Part shown: positions 9,187 to 17,717 of the stretch, piece by piece | How the letters are laid out: each line of letters starts with the position of its first letter | How positions within the stretch are numbered: position 1 is the first letter of the stretch | NCBI GenBank assembly: GCA_034665745.1 | Contig: JAXDJJ010000062.1 | Span: forward strand, 15,364-79,363 | Length of the DNA stretch: 64,000 bases | Direction of reading: 5' to 3' | Source: JAXDJJ01 sp034665745 | GTDB taxonomy: Bacteria > Actinomycetota > CADDZG01 > WHSQ01 | Notes under the pieces: generated by a model | Databases searched by the model: none | Seen by the model: only the letters and a program-made list of their open reading frames with translations | Told to the model about the DNA's origin: nothing | Program-made: the position numbers and the translations under genes

Positions 9187-10067
9187 CCGAGGAAGTCGGC
9201 TATCACCTGGGCGATCTCCTCGCCCTTGTCTTCTTGAAGGAAGTGCGACGCGCCCGAGATCGGGTGGAAACGCGCTCCTGGGATCCGTCCGGCCATCCGC
9301 TCGCCCGCGCTCTGCGGGAAGATCGGATCCGAGTCGGAGAACGCGACGAGAACGGGCGTGCCCCAACCGGTCAGGGCATCGCCGGTAGCGACCATCTCGC
9401 GTGCGCCGGGATCGTCTTCGGAGAGAGGCACCAGCAAAGGGAACGACGCCACCCCGGCCTTCGACTCCGCGGTGGGCCACGGAGCCTCGTATCCGGCGAT
9501 CACCTCAGGAGGCAGGTCAGTCACGGTCGATGCCTGGATGATGAAGCCCACGGGAAGATCGGGGTTCTTCTCGGCGAAGTCACGCCACTGCAAGAACGCC
9601 GGACTGGGCCAGCTGGGTCCCGGTCGCATCACACCGGTGTTGAGGATCACGAGGTTGGCGAAGCGCTCGGGGTGCTCAACCGCGACCCGCAGACCGATCG
9701 GACCGCCCCAGTCCTGCACCACGAGGGTCGCGTCCCGCAGGTCGAGATGCTCGAGCAGCTGGACGATCGAATCGACATGGCGGTCGTAGGTGTACCAAGA
9801 GATGTCGGTCGGCTTGTCGGAGCGACCGAAGCCCACATAGTCGGGCGCGATCACGCGGTTCGTCTGTGCCAGGGGCGGGATCATCTTCCGGTAGAGGAAC
9901 GACCACGTCGGCTCCCCGTGCAACAGAAGGATGGGCTTGCCCTCGCCCTCGTCCAGGTAGTGCATCCGCAGCCCATCGAGATCGCCAACCGGCTCGAAGT
10001 AGATCGGCGCGAACGGATAGCCGACGAGGTTGTCGAAGCGCGCGTCGGGGGTCCGGTAGACGCCCAC
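9183..10067 (-). CDS. Alpha/beta-hydrolase of the haloalkane dehalogenase family
   Basis: A 294-residue cytoplasmic alpha/beta hydrolase. The oxyanion-hole segment HGEPTWSFLYRKMIP (from residue 50) and the nucleophile elbow VVQDWGG with D119 are hallmarks of haloalkane dehalogenases of the DhlA-like group, where W120 helps bind halide. H275 (GASHFLQED) is the catalytic base, and D245 or D247 in SDSDP the probable acid. The expected reaction is hydrolysis of a carbon-halogen bond to an alcohol and halide, but related enzymes act on other substrates. The GTG start shares one base with the TAG stop of aceE upstream, so translation is probably coupled. This pairing with pyruvate dehydrogenase is unexpected and gives no pathway clue. 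Confidence 0.85.
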   Translation of the reverse strand: MGVYRTPDARFDNLVGYPFAPIYFEPVGDLDGLRMHYLDEGEGKPILLLHGEPTWSFLYRKMIPPLAQTNRVIAPDYVGFGRSDKPTDISWYTYDRHVDSIVQLLEHLDLRDATLVVQDWGGPIGLRVAVEHPERFANLVILNTGVMRPGPSWPSPAFLQWRDFAEKNPDLPVGFIIQASTVTDLPPEVIAGYEAPWPTAESKAGVASFPLLVPLSEDDPGAREMVATGDALTGWGTPVLVAFSDSDPIFPQSAGERMAGRIPGARFHPISGASHFLQEDKGEEIAQVIADFLG

Positions 10068-12742
10068 TAAGAGATGGTCGGCGACTGTCTGTCGGGATCG
10101 ATCTGGTAGGTCTCGATCGCGTCGGCAACCTTCTCGGACTTGTAGTCGCCGAACTCCGCCAAGGCAGACAACGTGGCGACGACGATGTGTTGCGGATCGA
10201 TCTCGAAGTGGCGGCGTAGGGCCTCGCGCGAGTCGGAACGTCCGAAGCCGTCGGTGCCGAGAGGGATGAACGGGTGGCGCACCCAGCGTGCGATCTGGTC
10301 GGGTACCGCCTTGATCGAGTCACTCGTGGCGATGACCGGACCTTCCTTACCCTCGAGCAGCGACCCGACGTAGGTGTTCTTGCGGGCGCCCTCGGGATGC
10401 AAACGGTTCCAGCGCTCGACCTCGAGGGCTTCAGCGCGGAGCTGCTGGTACGAGGTGGCACTCCACACGTCGGCAGCGACGTCATGGTCCTCGGCGAGCA
10501 TCTGCTGTGCACGAAGGACCTGCTGCAGCATCGTGCCCGAACCGAACAACTGGGCCCGGTAGGTGCGCTCTTCGGGGGCCGGTTGATAGAGATACAGCCC
10601 CTTGAGGATGCCCTCAGTCACGCCTTCGGGCATAGCGGGCTGCTGGTAGGGCTCGTTGTAGACGGTCAGGTAATAGATGACGTCGTCGTTGGCCTCGATC
10701 ATGCGGCGTAGGCCCTCTTTGATGATCACCGACAGTTCGTAGGCGAACGCGGGGTCGTAGGAAGCGACCGCCGGATTCGTTGCCGCAAGCAATAACGAGT
10801 GGCCGTCCTGGTGCTGGAGCCCTTCACCGTTCAAGGTCGTGCGACCGTAGGTCGCACCGAGCAGGAACCCGCGTGCTCGTTGATCTCCTGCCGACCACAC
10901 GAAGTCACCGATGCGCTGGAAGCCGAACATCGAATAGAACGCGAAGAACGGGAACATCGGCTCGCCGTGCGTCGCATAAGACGTTGCGGCCGCGTTCCAC
11001 GAACTCATCGCGCCGGCCTCGCTGATGCCTTCTTCCATGATCTGCCCGTCGCGCGCTTCCCTATAGGCGAGGAGATGCTCAGCATCCACGGGGTCGTATA
11101 GCTGTCCGTGGGCGGCGTAGATCTTGAAGTTGGGGAAAAGCGACTCCATACCGAACGTGCGCGCTTCGTCGGGCACGATCGGTACGACGCGCTTGCCGAT
11201 CGCCTTATCGCGCAAGAGCTCGCGCAACAAACGAACGAACGCCATCGTCGTTGCGACATCTTGCTTGCCGGAGCCCGTGTAGAGCTTCTCGAAGACCGCG
11301 TCCTTGGGCATCTCGACCTTGGCCGGCGTGACCCTGCGCTCGGGGATCCCACCGCCGAGCAAGCGACGCTGCTCGTTCATGTACTGCACCTCGTCCGAGT
11401 CCTTGCCCGGGTGGTAGTACGGAGGCTCGTCGCCGGAGATGTCCTTGTCCGAGATCGGCAGCTCGAGGCGGTCACGGAAGATCTTGAGCTCGTCGACCGA
11501 CATCTTCTTGGCCTGGTGAGTGACGTTGCGGCCCTCGATCGCGCCACCAAGGGTCCAGCCCTTCACCGTCTTAGCGAGGATCACGACCGGCGCGTCTTTC
11601 AGGTTCAGGGCGGTCTCGTACGCGGCGTAGACCTTGCGGTAGTCGTGGCCGCCTCGCTTGAGCTTGCGAAGGTCGTCGTCGGAGAGGTGCTCGACGAGCT
11701 TCTTCAGGCGTGGGTCAGGCCCGAAGAAGTGGTTTCGGATGTAATCGCCGGACTCGACCGCATAGCGCTGGAACTCGCCGTCGAGGGTGGTGTTCATCTT
11801 GTTGACCAAGACGCCTTCGTCGTCACGCGCCAGCAGGTCGTCCCACTCGCGGCCCCAGACGACCTTGATGACGTGCCATCCGGCGCCCCGATAGATGGAT
11901 TCGAGCTCTTGGATGACCTTTCCGTTGCCGCGCACGGGACCATCGAGTCGTTGCAGGTTGCAGTTGACGACGAAGATGAGGTTGTCGAGGCCCTCGCGGG
12001 CCGCGATCGAAAGTGCGGCCATCGATTCGGGCTCGTCCATCTCGCCGTCGCCGACGAAGGCCCACACCCGCTGCTCGGCCGTGTCTTTGATCCCACGGTG
12101 CTGGAGGTAACGGTTGAACCGGGCCTGGTAGATAGCCAGCATCGGCGACAGTCCCATCGACACCGTTGGGAACTCCCAGTAGTCCGGCATCAAACGCGGG
12201 TGCGGATAGGACGAGAGTCCCTTGCCGAATGCTTCGCGGCGGAACCCGTCGAGGTCTTCTTCGGTGAAGCGCCCCTCTAGGAAGCTGCGCGCGTAGATGC
12301 CCGGAGCGCCATGACCTTGGATGTAGATCTGGTCCGAGCCGCGCGGGTCGTCTTTGCCCCGGAAGAAGTGGTTGAAGCCGACCTCGTACAAGGACGCGGC
12401 CGAAGCATAGGTAGAGAGGTGTCCGCCGATGCCGTTGCTCCGGTTGTTCGCTCGCATGACCATGACCGCGGCGTTCCAGCGGATGATCCGGCGGATGCGA
12501 CGCTCGATCTCCTCGTTACCGGGGAAGTAGGGCTCTTCCTCAGGAGCGATGGTGTTGATGTAGTCGGTCGACACCATCGCCGGGAGCCCGATCTGGCGCG
12601 AGCGTGCGTGCTGAAGGATGCGGTGAAGAACGAAGCGGGCCCTCGCCGGCGATGCGTCGATGATGGCGTCGAGCGCTTCGAGCCATTCCTCTGTCTCTTC
12701 CGGATCGATATCCGGGAGTTGGTTCTTGAATGCGTCGTACAT
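10067..12742 (-). CDS. aceE: Pyruvate dehydrogenase E1 component, homodimeric type
   Basis: An 891-residue homodimeric E1, the usual length. It decarboxylates pyruvate with thiamine diphosphate and transfers the acetyl group to the E2 lipoyl arm. The ThDP-binding motif runs from [10 protein letters not shown] (residue 231) to NCNLQRLDG (about 260-268). Substrate-site segments [15 protein letters not shown] and [11 protein letters not shown] are intact, as is the transketolase-like pyrimidine-binding region (GTE-equivalent [13 protein letters not shown]). Actinobacteria use this E1 within a mixed PDH/KGDH complex. No E2 or E3 gene is adjacent. The gene is preceded by a striking hairpin (12746-12802) whose 3' arm contains the SD-like AGGTGGGGG, and its stop overlaps the start of the dehalogenase gene. 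Confidence 0.97.
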   Translation of the reverse strand: MYDAFKNQLPDIDPEETEEWLEALDAIIDASPARARFVLHRILQHARSRQIGLPAMVSTDYINTIAPEEEPYFPGNEEIERRIRRIIRWNAAVMVMRANNRSNGIGGHLSTYASAASLYEVGFNHFFRGKDDPRGSDQIYIQGHGAPGIYARSFLEGRFTEEDLDGFRREAFGKGLSSYPHPRLMPDYWEFPTVSMGLSPMLAIYQARFNRYLQHRGIKDTAEQRVWAFVGDGEMDEPESMAALSIAAREGLDNLIFVVNCNLQRLDGPVRGNGKVIQELESIYRGAGWHVIKVVWGREWDDLLARDDEGVLVNKMNTTLDGEFQRYAVESGDYIRNHFFGPDPRLKKLVEHLSDDDLRKLKRGGHDYRKVYAAYETALNLKDAPVVILAKTVKGWTLGGAIEGRNVTHQAKKMSVDELKIFRDRLELPISDKDISGDEPPYYHPGKDSDEVQYMNEQRRLLGGGIPERRVTPAKVEMPKDAVFEKLYTGSGKQDVATTMAFVRLLRELLRDKAIGKRVVPIVPDEARTFGMESLFPNFKIYAAHGQLYDPVDAEHLLAYREARDGQIMEEGISEAGAMSSWNAAATSYATHGEPMFPFFAFYSMFGFQRIGDFVWSAGDQRARGFLLGATYGRTTLNGEGLQHQDGHSLLLAATNPAVASYDPAFAYELSVIIKEGLRRMIEANDDVIYYLTVYNEPYQQPAMPEGVTEGILKGLYLYQPAPEERTYRAQLFGSGTMLQQVLRAQQMLAEDHDVAADVWSATSYQQLRAEALEVERWNRLHPEGARKNTYVGSLLEGKEGPVIATSDSIKAVPDQIARWVRHPFIPLGTDGFGRSDSREALRRHFEIDPQHIVVATLSALAEFGDYKSEKVADAIETYQIDPDRQSPTIS

Positions 12743-12745
12743 GAA

Positions 12746-12802
12746 AGGCCCCCACCTCTAGTCGGGCTTATTACAAGCGTAGCCCGTCCGAGATGGGGGC
12801 CT
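12746..12802 (-). promoter_or_regulatory. Long hairpin in the aceE leader, covering its ribosome binding site
   Basis: Two 13-base arms (12746-12758 and 12790-12802) are complementary, with one U-G wobble in the minus-strand RNA. Inside them a second stem pairs CGGGCT (12763-12768) with AGCCCG (12781-12786) around a 12-base loop. In the aceE transcript the 3' arm contains GAGGTGGGGG, the only SD-like sequence before the ATG at 12742. The fold would therefore sequester the ribosome binding site. It could alternatively serve as a terminator for the upstream DUF11 gene, but only a short U run (UUUC) follows. I see no known riboswitch core in so short a sequence. Confidence 0.6.
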
Positions 12803-12821
12803 CCCCCCTACTGGTTACCTG

Positions 12822-14975
12822 TTAACAAGCTCGGCTGCGGTGCCTGTCTCCCATCGCCGAGGCGCAACTGTCGGTGCCGGAACCACCGATCATCCGCAGC
12901 TTGAAGCCTCTGCCGGGCTTCGGAGCGAGAACTTCGATGCTGTCGCGTCCCGCGCCGCCCTTGAGGATCACGGTGACGTTGCCTGCGCCCGGTGCGACGA
13001 GAAGTTTGATGACATCTCGTCCCCTGCCGGCATTGACGACGATCCGGCGGTGCTTCTTGCTGTGGGTCGGCACCCGTACCGTGATCTTGTCGTTGCCCTT
13101 GCCGGTCTTCATCACGCGCTTGCCGGGTGCGCTCGATGCGACGTAGGTGCGATCGGCCGAGGCCGCGCCACCCTTCGCATAGCAATCCGTGACCGCACCA
13201 GTGTCATCGATAGGTGCTCCACAACCGGGAACCGGCTCGCCGAACGAGCCGCTCGAGTCGTAGTCGTTGTCGTAATTCTCGTCGTACGACGCGGTCGAGG
13301 CCCATGCGCTCTCCCAGATCTCGTAGTCCGCGGTGCGGTTCAAGGTGATCGTGACGTAGCCAGTCTCGGCCGGCACCAGAGTGCCCAGCTCGCAACGGAC
13401 CTCCTGGTACGTGTACGGAGCGAAACTTCCGTCGGCGGTCTTCTTACCCTCGTCCTCGTAGGTCTCCTCGAACAGTGTGCATACGTCCGAGTCGTCCGGC
13501 GAGGTGGCACTGACGAACTCTGTCCCGTCCGGCACGGACGCGACCAGCGAGACCAGCGTCGCGGCATCCGGGCCGTGGTTCGTTACCGTCGCGGTGTAGT
13601 CGAAGTTCTCGCCGACCGGCGGGTCCTTCGGTCCGTTCAGCTTGACTCCGATGTCGGCCAGCACCGACTTGTCGGCACCAACCTCTTGCTCGGCGTAGTT
13701 GTTGTCGTAGTTGGGGTCGTAGTTGGTGCTCCAGATCGAGCCGCCCATCCAGTACTCGCGAGCTCGCACGCGGGTCACGTCGATCGCAACGGTCGCGGTC
13801 TCGCCAACGGCGAGGTTCCCGAATGTGCACGAGATCCCCTGGTATTGATCCTGCGTACAGACATCGGTCCCACGTGAGGGAGTGATCCCACGGAGGGCAA
13901 GCTCTTGCGGTAGCCACGTGTCTGCAACGACATCACCAGCAGGCGCGGGGCCTGTGTTCGTGACGGTCAATGTGTAGGTGGCGTCATCGCCCACCAGCGG
14001 CGTTGCATCGGGGCCGGTAATGGTCATCCCGAGATCCGACGTGACCGACGGGTGTCCCGCGGTCGATGCATCTGCGTAGTCGTTGTCGTAGTTCTCGTCG
14101 TAAGAAGACGTGCCGACCCACGCACTGCTCCACAACTCGTGGGGATCGTCGCGCACGACGGTCACCGTGATCGTTGTCTGCTCGGCGAACCGCATGTTGC
14201 CTAGCGTGCAGCGGACCTCCCGGTACGTGTAGGCGCCACCTTCGATACCTTCACCGTCGTAGGACTCCTCGAACAACGTGCACTCGTCGCTCGGGTCGGA
14301 GCTAGTGACCGAGACGTAACTCGCTGCATCCGAGATGGACTGGTTGAAAGTGACGGCACGCGCAAGCTCCGGCCCCCGGTTCGTGACGACCGCGGTGTAG
14401 TCGAATTCGGAGCCCGGCTCGGGCTGTTCGGGGGCCGAGACGGTCACTTCGACGTCGGCAGGGTTCGAACGGTCGGGCTCGAGGTAGATCCCGCCGTAGT
14501 TGTTCTCGTAGTTGCCCTCGTCGGTCGAGCTAGCAGCCCACGTGTCGAGCCACGTCTCGCGCGCCATGACGCGCGTCAGGGTCAGTTGGATCCGAGCCGA
14601 CGCACCGGACGCAAGCGACGGAAGGGAACACACGAGGCCGCCCCACTCGTCCACCTCGCAGGTCACGGCCGGGTTGGCCGCGGTGTAGTTATCCAGCGCC
14701 AGCGCCTCGGAGAGATAGGTGTTGACCGACACATCGGTGGCGGTCTCGGTTCCTACGTTCGTGACCTCGAGCGAGATCGGGAACGTAGCCCCCCGGACCG
14801 GCGAGTTGTCAGGACCTAAGACGGATACTGCAAGATCGACGCCCGAGCCGGAGGACCCGCCGCCTATCGGCGCACCGCCTGCAGAGCCGCCTCCGGCAGC
14901 CTGGGCGGTGGGCGACATCAATGCCGCAAACAGCGCTACAACGCTTAGTACAGCCGCAACCTGGAGTCGCCGCAT
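12822..14975 (-). CDS. Secreted DUF11-repeat surface protein with degenerate RTX-like end
   Basis: A 717-residue exported protein: signal peptide (residues 1-27), Gly/Ser-rich linker, then four DUF11-type beta-sandwich repeats of about 130-145 residues. Each repeat ends with an acidic Tyr/Asn box (NYENNYG, SYDENYDNDY, NYDPNYDNNY, SYDENYDNDY). Repeats 1 and 3 resemble each other (EALALDN/ELALRG, LTRVMARE/VTRVRARE), as do repeats 2 and 4 (CTLFEES/CTLFEET, YREVRC/YQEVRC), giving an A-B-A-B order. The last 90 residues contain GKGNDKI, AGRGRDVI, GGAGRDSI and GGSGTDSC, which look like degenerate GGxGxD calcium-binding repeats. No sortase signal or membrane anchor is visible. Likely a structural or adhesive exoprotein. 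Confidence 0.85.
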   Translation of the reverse strand: MRRLQVAAVLSVVALFAALMSPTAQAAGGGSAGGAPIGGGSSGSGVDLAVSVLGPDNSPVRGATFPISLEVTNVGTETATDVSVNTYLSEALALDNYTAANPAVTCEVDEWGGLVCSLPSLASGASARIQLTLTRVMARETWLDTWAASSTDEGNYENNYGGIYLEPDRSNPADVEVTVSAPEQPEPGSEFDYTAVVTNRGPELARAVTFNQSISDAASYVSVTSSDPSDECTLFEESYDGEGIEGGAYTYREVRCTLGNMRFAEQTTITVTVVRDDPHELWSSAWVGTSSYDENYDNDYADASTAGHPSVTSDLGMTITGPDATPLVGDDATYTLTVTNTGPAPAGDVVADTWLPQELALRGITPSRGTDVCTQDQYQGISCTFGNLAVGETATVAIDVTRVRAREYWMGGSIWSTNYDPNYDNNYAEQEVGADKSVLADIGVKLNGPKDPPVGENFDYTATVTNHGPDAATLVSLVASVPDGTEFVSATSPDDSDVCTLFEETYEDEGKKTADGSFAPYTYQEVRCELGTLVPAETGYVTITLNRTADYEIWESAWASTASYDENYDNDYDSSGSFGEPVPGCGAPIDDTGAVTDCYAKGGAASADRTYVASSAPGKRVMKTGKGNDKITVRVPTHSKKHRRIVVNAGRGRDVIKLLVAPGAGNVTVILKGGAGRDSIEVLAPKPGRGFKLRMIGGSGTDSCASAMGDRHRSRAC

Positions 14976-15136
14976 CGGTTTCTGTCTCCTTCTAGAGGTG
15001 GACCCTGCCTTGCTTCTTGGCCCTTTGACGTGCGCGGGGGCTAAAAAGTTGCCTTGCAGGGCATACAGATTCTCCCATTTCGGGCCCCCGGATGGAAGGG
15101 CAGGACAGGCGGGGCCCTGCGGAGAACTAGAGGGCC

Positions 15137-16924
15137 ATGACTCTACGTGCCCGTCTGCCCATCACGGCCCTCGTGCTGGTGCTCGCCGCGACCCTCTTCC
15201 CCGCCTCCGCGGGAGCTGGCGAGCCGGCGACCAACCCATATTTCAGACCAGAGGTCACCGCGGGCAAGCCCAAGGACTACTCCGAGATCAAGGGGCTCTC
15301 GCAGCCGAAGTACAAGACCGTGCGCGAGACCTTCGAGGTCAAGATGGACGACGGCATCATGATGTACGTCGAGGTCGAGCGCCCCAAGGCACCGGGCCGG
15401 TTCGGCACGATCCTCGAACTCAGCCCGTACCACGGGACCCTCGCCGACCGCCTCGGCACGCGCCTCCTTCCCGGTCCCAAGGACAAGAGTGGAAACGCGA
15501 TCGGCCTGTCCGGTTACTTCGCCCCACGTGGCTACGCGGTCGTGTTCGCAGACCTCCGCGGCACCGGGCGCTCGGAAGGTTGCCTCGATCACCTCGGCCC
15601 CCTGGACCAAGCCGACGCCAAGACGATCGTCGAGTGGGCTGCAAAGCAGAAGTGGTCCAACGGCCGCGTCGGCATGACGGGTCACTCTTATGTCGGATCG
15701 ACCCCGCAGATGGCCGCGGCGCAGAACCCCAAGGGCCTCGTGACGATCGTTCCGTCCGCCGGTCTCGCTGCCATGTATCACCACGAGTTCCAACTCGGCG
15801 TTCCTTACAACCTTCAGTGGGCCGGTCCCCTGTTCGCCTACGAGCAGCTCGCGGTCGACCGTTACCTCCCCGTTGACGATCCCGCGGGTGGCGGGGGCGG
15901 CGACAACTTCGGCAACGATCCTCAATACATCGGTTGTGGAGCTACGCAGTCCGCTGCAGTCACCGGAGATGCATACGCGTCGGGGGCCGAGGTCCAGTGG
16001 CACAAGGACCGCGATTACCGAAAGGGCGTCACGAAAGCCGACATCCCGGTCTTCCTAGTCCACGGTGTGAACGACAACGCCGCGCGGATCTTCGCCACCG
16101 ACTGGTTCATCGACCGTCACGGTCGTCCCGGCGACAAAGCGTGGATCGGACAGTGGGACCACGGCTCGGGCCGATTCCCGAATAACCGAACGTGCGAACA
16201 GACCGCCACCGAACAATGCGCCGACGACGAGTGGACTAGCGCGTTGCACGCGTGGTTCGACAAGCAGCTGCTTCAGCGCAACGTCGACACCGGCCCGCCG
16301 GTCGAGGTGTTCCTCAACACCTTGGACGTCTTCACCGCACCAACCTGGCCACCCGCAGCGGACTCCCTCACCCTCTATCCGTCACAGGACGGGAAGTTGC
16401 TCGACCGTCCCGCCGACGAGGGGTCCAATAGCTACATCTCCGATTCCCAAGGGTTCAGCAACGAGTTCAACACCGGCAACGTCTCCTTCGAGTCCCCTGC
16501 GGCCAAACAAGACACGCTGATCATCGGTCAGCCGAGCATGCATCTCTCGGTCTCGGTCACGAGCCCGCGCGTACACATCATCCCGTCCCTGTACGACGTC
16601 TCGGGTAGCACCCGCGATCGCATCGGACAGTCGTTCTGTGCGATCCAACCCGAGCTGCGCAACGGAACCGACCAGCCGTCACCCGTCATCCCGACCGAGG
16701 TCATGGAGTTCGACATCAAGTGCCAGAACCAGGCCCACCTGTTGCGCAAGGGTCACAAGCTCATGCTCATGATCGCGTCGAGCCACCCGGACAAGGTGCC
16801 GACGTTCGCCTCCGGTACGCAGGTGACTATCTACTCGGGCGGCAACGAGGGGACGAGCGTCACCTTGCCGGTCATCTACAACCCGAAGCTCTACTCCGAC
16901 GTGCGAGCCCTTACCCCGCAGTAA
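15137..16924 (+). CDS. Secreted CocE/NonD or X-Pro dipeptidyl-peptidase (S15)-type hydrolase
   Basis: A 595-residue exported alpha/beta hydrolase with an N-terminal signal peptide (about 1-27). Family marks are the ADLRGTGRSEG segment, the nucleophile elbow GMTGHSYVG with S184, the acid in HGVNDNA and the base in QWDHGSG. After these comes a C-terminal jelly-roll-type domain as in S15 peptidases and cocaine esterases. Members cleave X-Pro dipeptides, esters or amides, and the substrate here cannot be read from sequence. A second, more distant paralogue lies at 38291-40171. The gene is divergent from the DUF11 gene (161 nt of shared upstream DNA) and its 3' end overlaps the convergent nei2 gene by 14 bases. 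Confidence 0.85.
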   Translation: MTLRARLPITALVLVLAATLFPASAGAGEPATNPYFRPEVTAGKPKDYSEIKGLSQPKYKTVRETFEVKMDDGIMMYVEVERPKAPGRFGTILELSPYHGTLADRLGTRLLPGPKDKSGNAIGLSGYFAPRGYAVVFADLRGTGRSEGCLDHLGPLDQADAKTIVEWAAKQKWSNGRVGMTGHSYVGSTPQMAAAQNPKGLVTIVPSAGLAAMYHHEFQLGVPYNLQWAGPLFAYEQLAVDRYLPVDDPAGGGGGDNFGNDPQYIGCGATQSAAVTGDAYASGAEVQWHKDRDYRKGVTKADIPVFLVHGVNDNAARIFATDWFIDRHGRPGDKAWIGQWDHGSGRFPNNRTCEQTATEQCADDEWTSALHAWFDKQLLQRNVDTGPPVEVFLNTLDVFTAPTWPPAADSLTLYPSQDGKLLDRPADEGSNSYISDSQGFSNEFNTGNVSFESPAAKQDTLIIGQPSMHLSVSVTSPRVHIIPSLYDVSGSTRDRIGQSFCAIQPELRNGTDQPSPVIPTEVMEFDIKCQNQAHLLRKGHKLMLMIASSHPDKVPTFASGTQVTIYSGGNEGTSVTLPVIYNPKLYSDVRALTPQ

Positions 16925-17717
16925 TCGGCCCCGCAGTAATCGGTTGGCAGTTCGGGCACCAGAACGTCACTCTGTCTCCGCCATACCCCGGTTGGATCGC
17001 TCGTTCGATACCTGTACTGCATCGTCTGCATGGTTGTCCGGCGCGGCCGTAAACCCACTGCATCTGACCCCGCCTCGTATCGCCGGTTGTGATCTGCATG
17101 CCGGTCGTGCGGTTCGCCAGCATCAGTCGGGCCAGCAGAGCCACGAATCCGTCTAGATCGGGAACGTCTCGCACGAGCGTGTTCGGGTGCACCCCACGCA
17201 GGAAGCAGATCTCGGACTTGTAGACGTTGCCCGGACCGGCCATGACCGACTGATCGAGCACGACGGTGCCGACCTGCTCGTCCCCATGCTTCTCGAAGCG
17301 CCGTACGGCTTCGTTCAGGTCCCAGTCGGGCTGGAGCGGATCCGGGCCGAGATGACCGACGGCTTCGGTCTCCTCTGACGTTGGGATCAGTTCGACGACG
17401 GCAAGCCGAAAGCCGACCGCAACCCACTCGTCGGTGGTCAGCACCGCACGAACCTGGTGATCCGGCCCCCGCCATGTCTCGCCGGGTCGGTAGAGATGCC
17501 AAGCGCCTTCCATCTTGTAGTGGGTGTGAAGGGTGTGGCCATCGTCGATGCGGAACAGCAGGTGCTTGCCACGTGGCACGACGTTCTCGACAACCTGCCC
17601 CGCGAGGTCAACGGTCGCGTAACGGGGAACCCGGAAGTCGGACCTAGTGAGGGCCTTGCCTCTCAATGCACCGTCCAGTCGCGTTGCAGCGAGGAAGACC
17701 GTGTCGCCCTCAGGCAC
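16911..17717 (-). CDS. Fpg/Nei-family DNA glycosylase (endonuclease VIII, Nei2-like)
   Basis: Base-excision repair glycosylase/AP lyase for oxidised bases. I start it at the GTG at 17717, since the family requires processed Pro2-Glu3, and this start gives MPEGDTVFLAATRLD, matching actinobacterial Nei2. The longer reading frame upstream is therefore not coding. This gives 268 residues. The helix-two-turn-helix region contains AGPGNVYKSEICFLRGVHP, and a C-terminal zinc finger is intact (CRRC...CPNC). The start overlaps the lhr stop by eight bases, so lhr and nei2 form a translationally coupled repair operon. The extreme C-terminus is a duplicated PITAG, produced by a 15-bp tandem repeat in the DNA. 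Confidence 0.92.
   Translation of the reverse strand: MPEGDTVFLAATRLDGALRGKALTRSDFRVPRYATVDLAGQVVENVVPRGKHLLFRIDDGHTLHTHYKMEGAWHLYRPGETWRGPDHQVRAVLTTDEWVAVGFRLAVVELIPTSEETEAVGHLGPDPLQPDWDLNEAVRRFEKHGDEQVGTVVLDQSVMAGPGNVYKSEICFLRGVHPNTLVRDVPDLDGFVALLARLMLANRTTGMQITTGDTRRGQMQWVYGRAGQPCRRCSTGIERAIQPGYGGDRVTFWCPNCQPITAGPITAG
16916..16943. repeat. 15-bp tandem duplication across two convergent gene ends
   Basis: The unit CCGCAGTAATCGGCC occurs at 16916-16930 and again, less its last two bases, at 16931-16943. It contains the TAA stop of the S15-type hydrolase and encodes the duplicated PITAG at the C-terminus of the Nei2-like protein. In-frame slippage duplication is the simplest explanation. Confidence 0.8.

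Noticed and set aside
11108..12280. 390-codon open frame on the plus strand
   Set aside because: It lies wholly inside aceE on the opposite strand and shows only codon-bias shadow composition; aceE motifs are intact.
12840..13877. 345-codon plus-strand frame opposite the DUF11 gene
   Set aside because: Arg/Val/Asp-rich shadow of repeat-encoding DNA, no family features.
15000..15136. Search for a riboswitch or small RNA between the DUF11 and S15-type genes
   Set aside because: No convincing long stem or conserved core was seen; this is best treated as a divergent promoter region.
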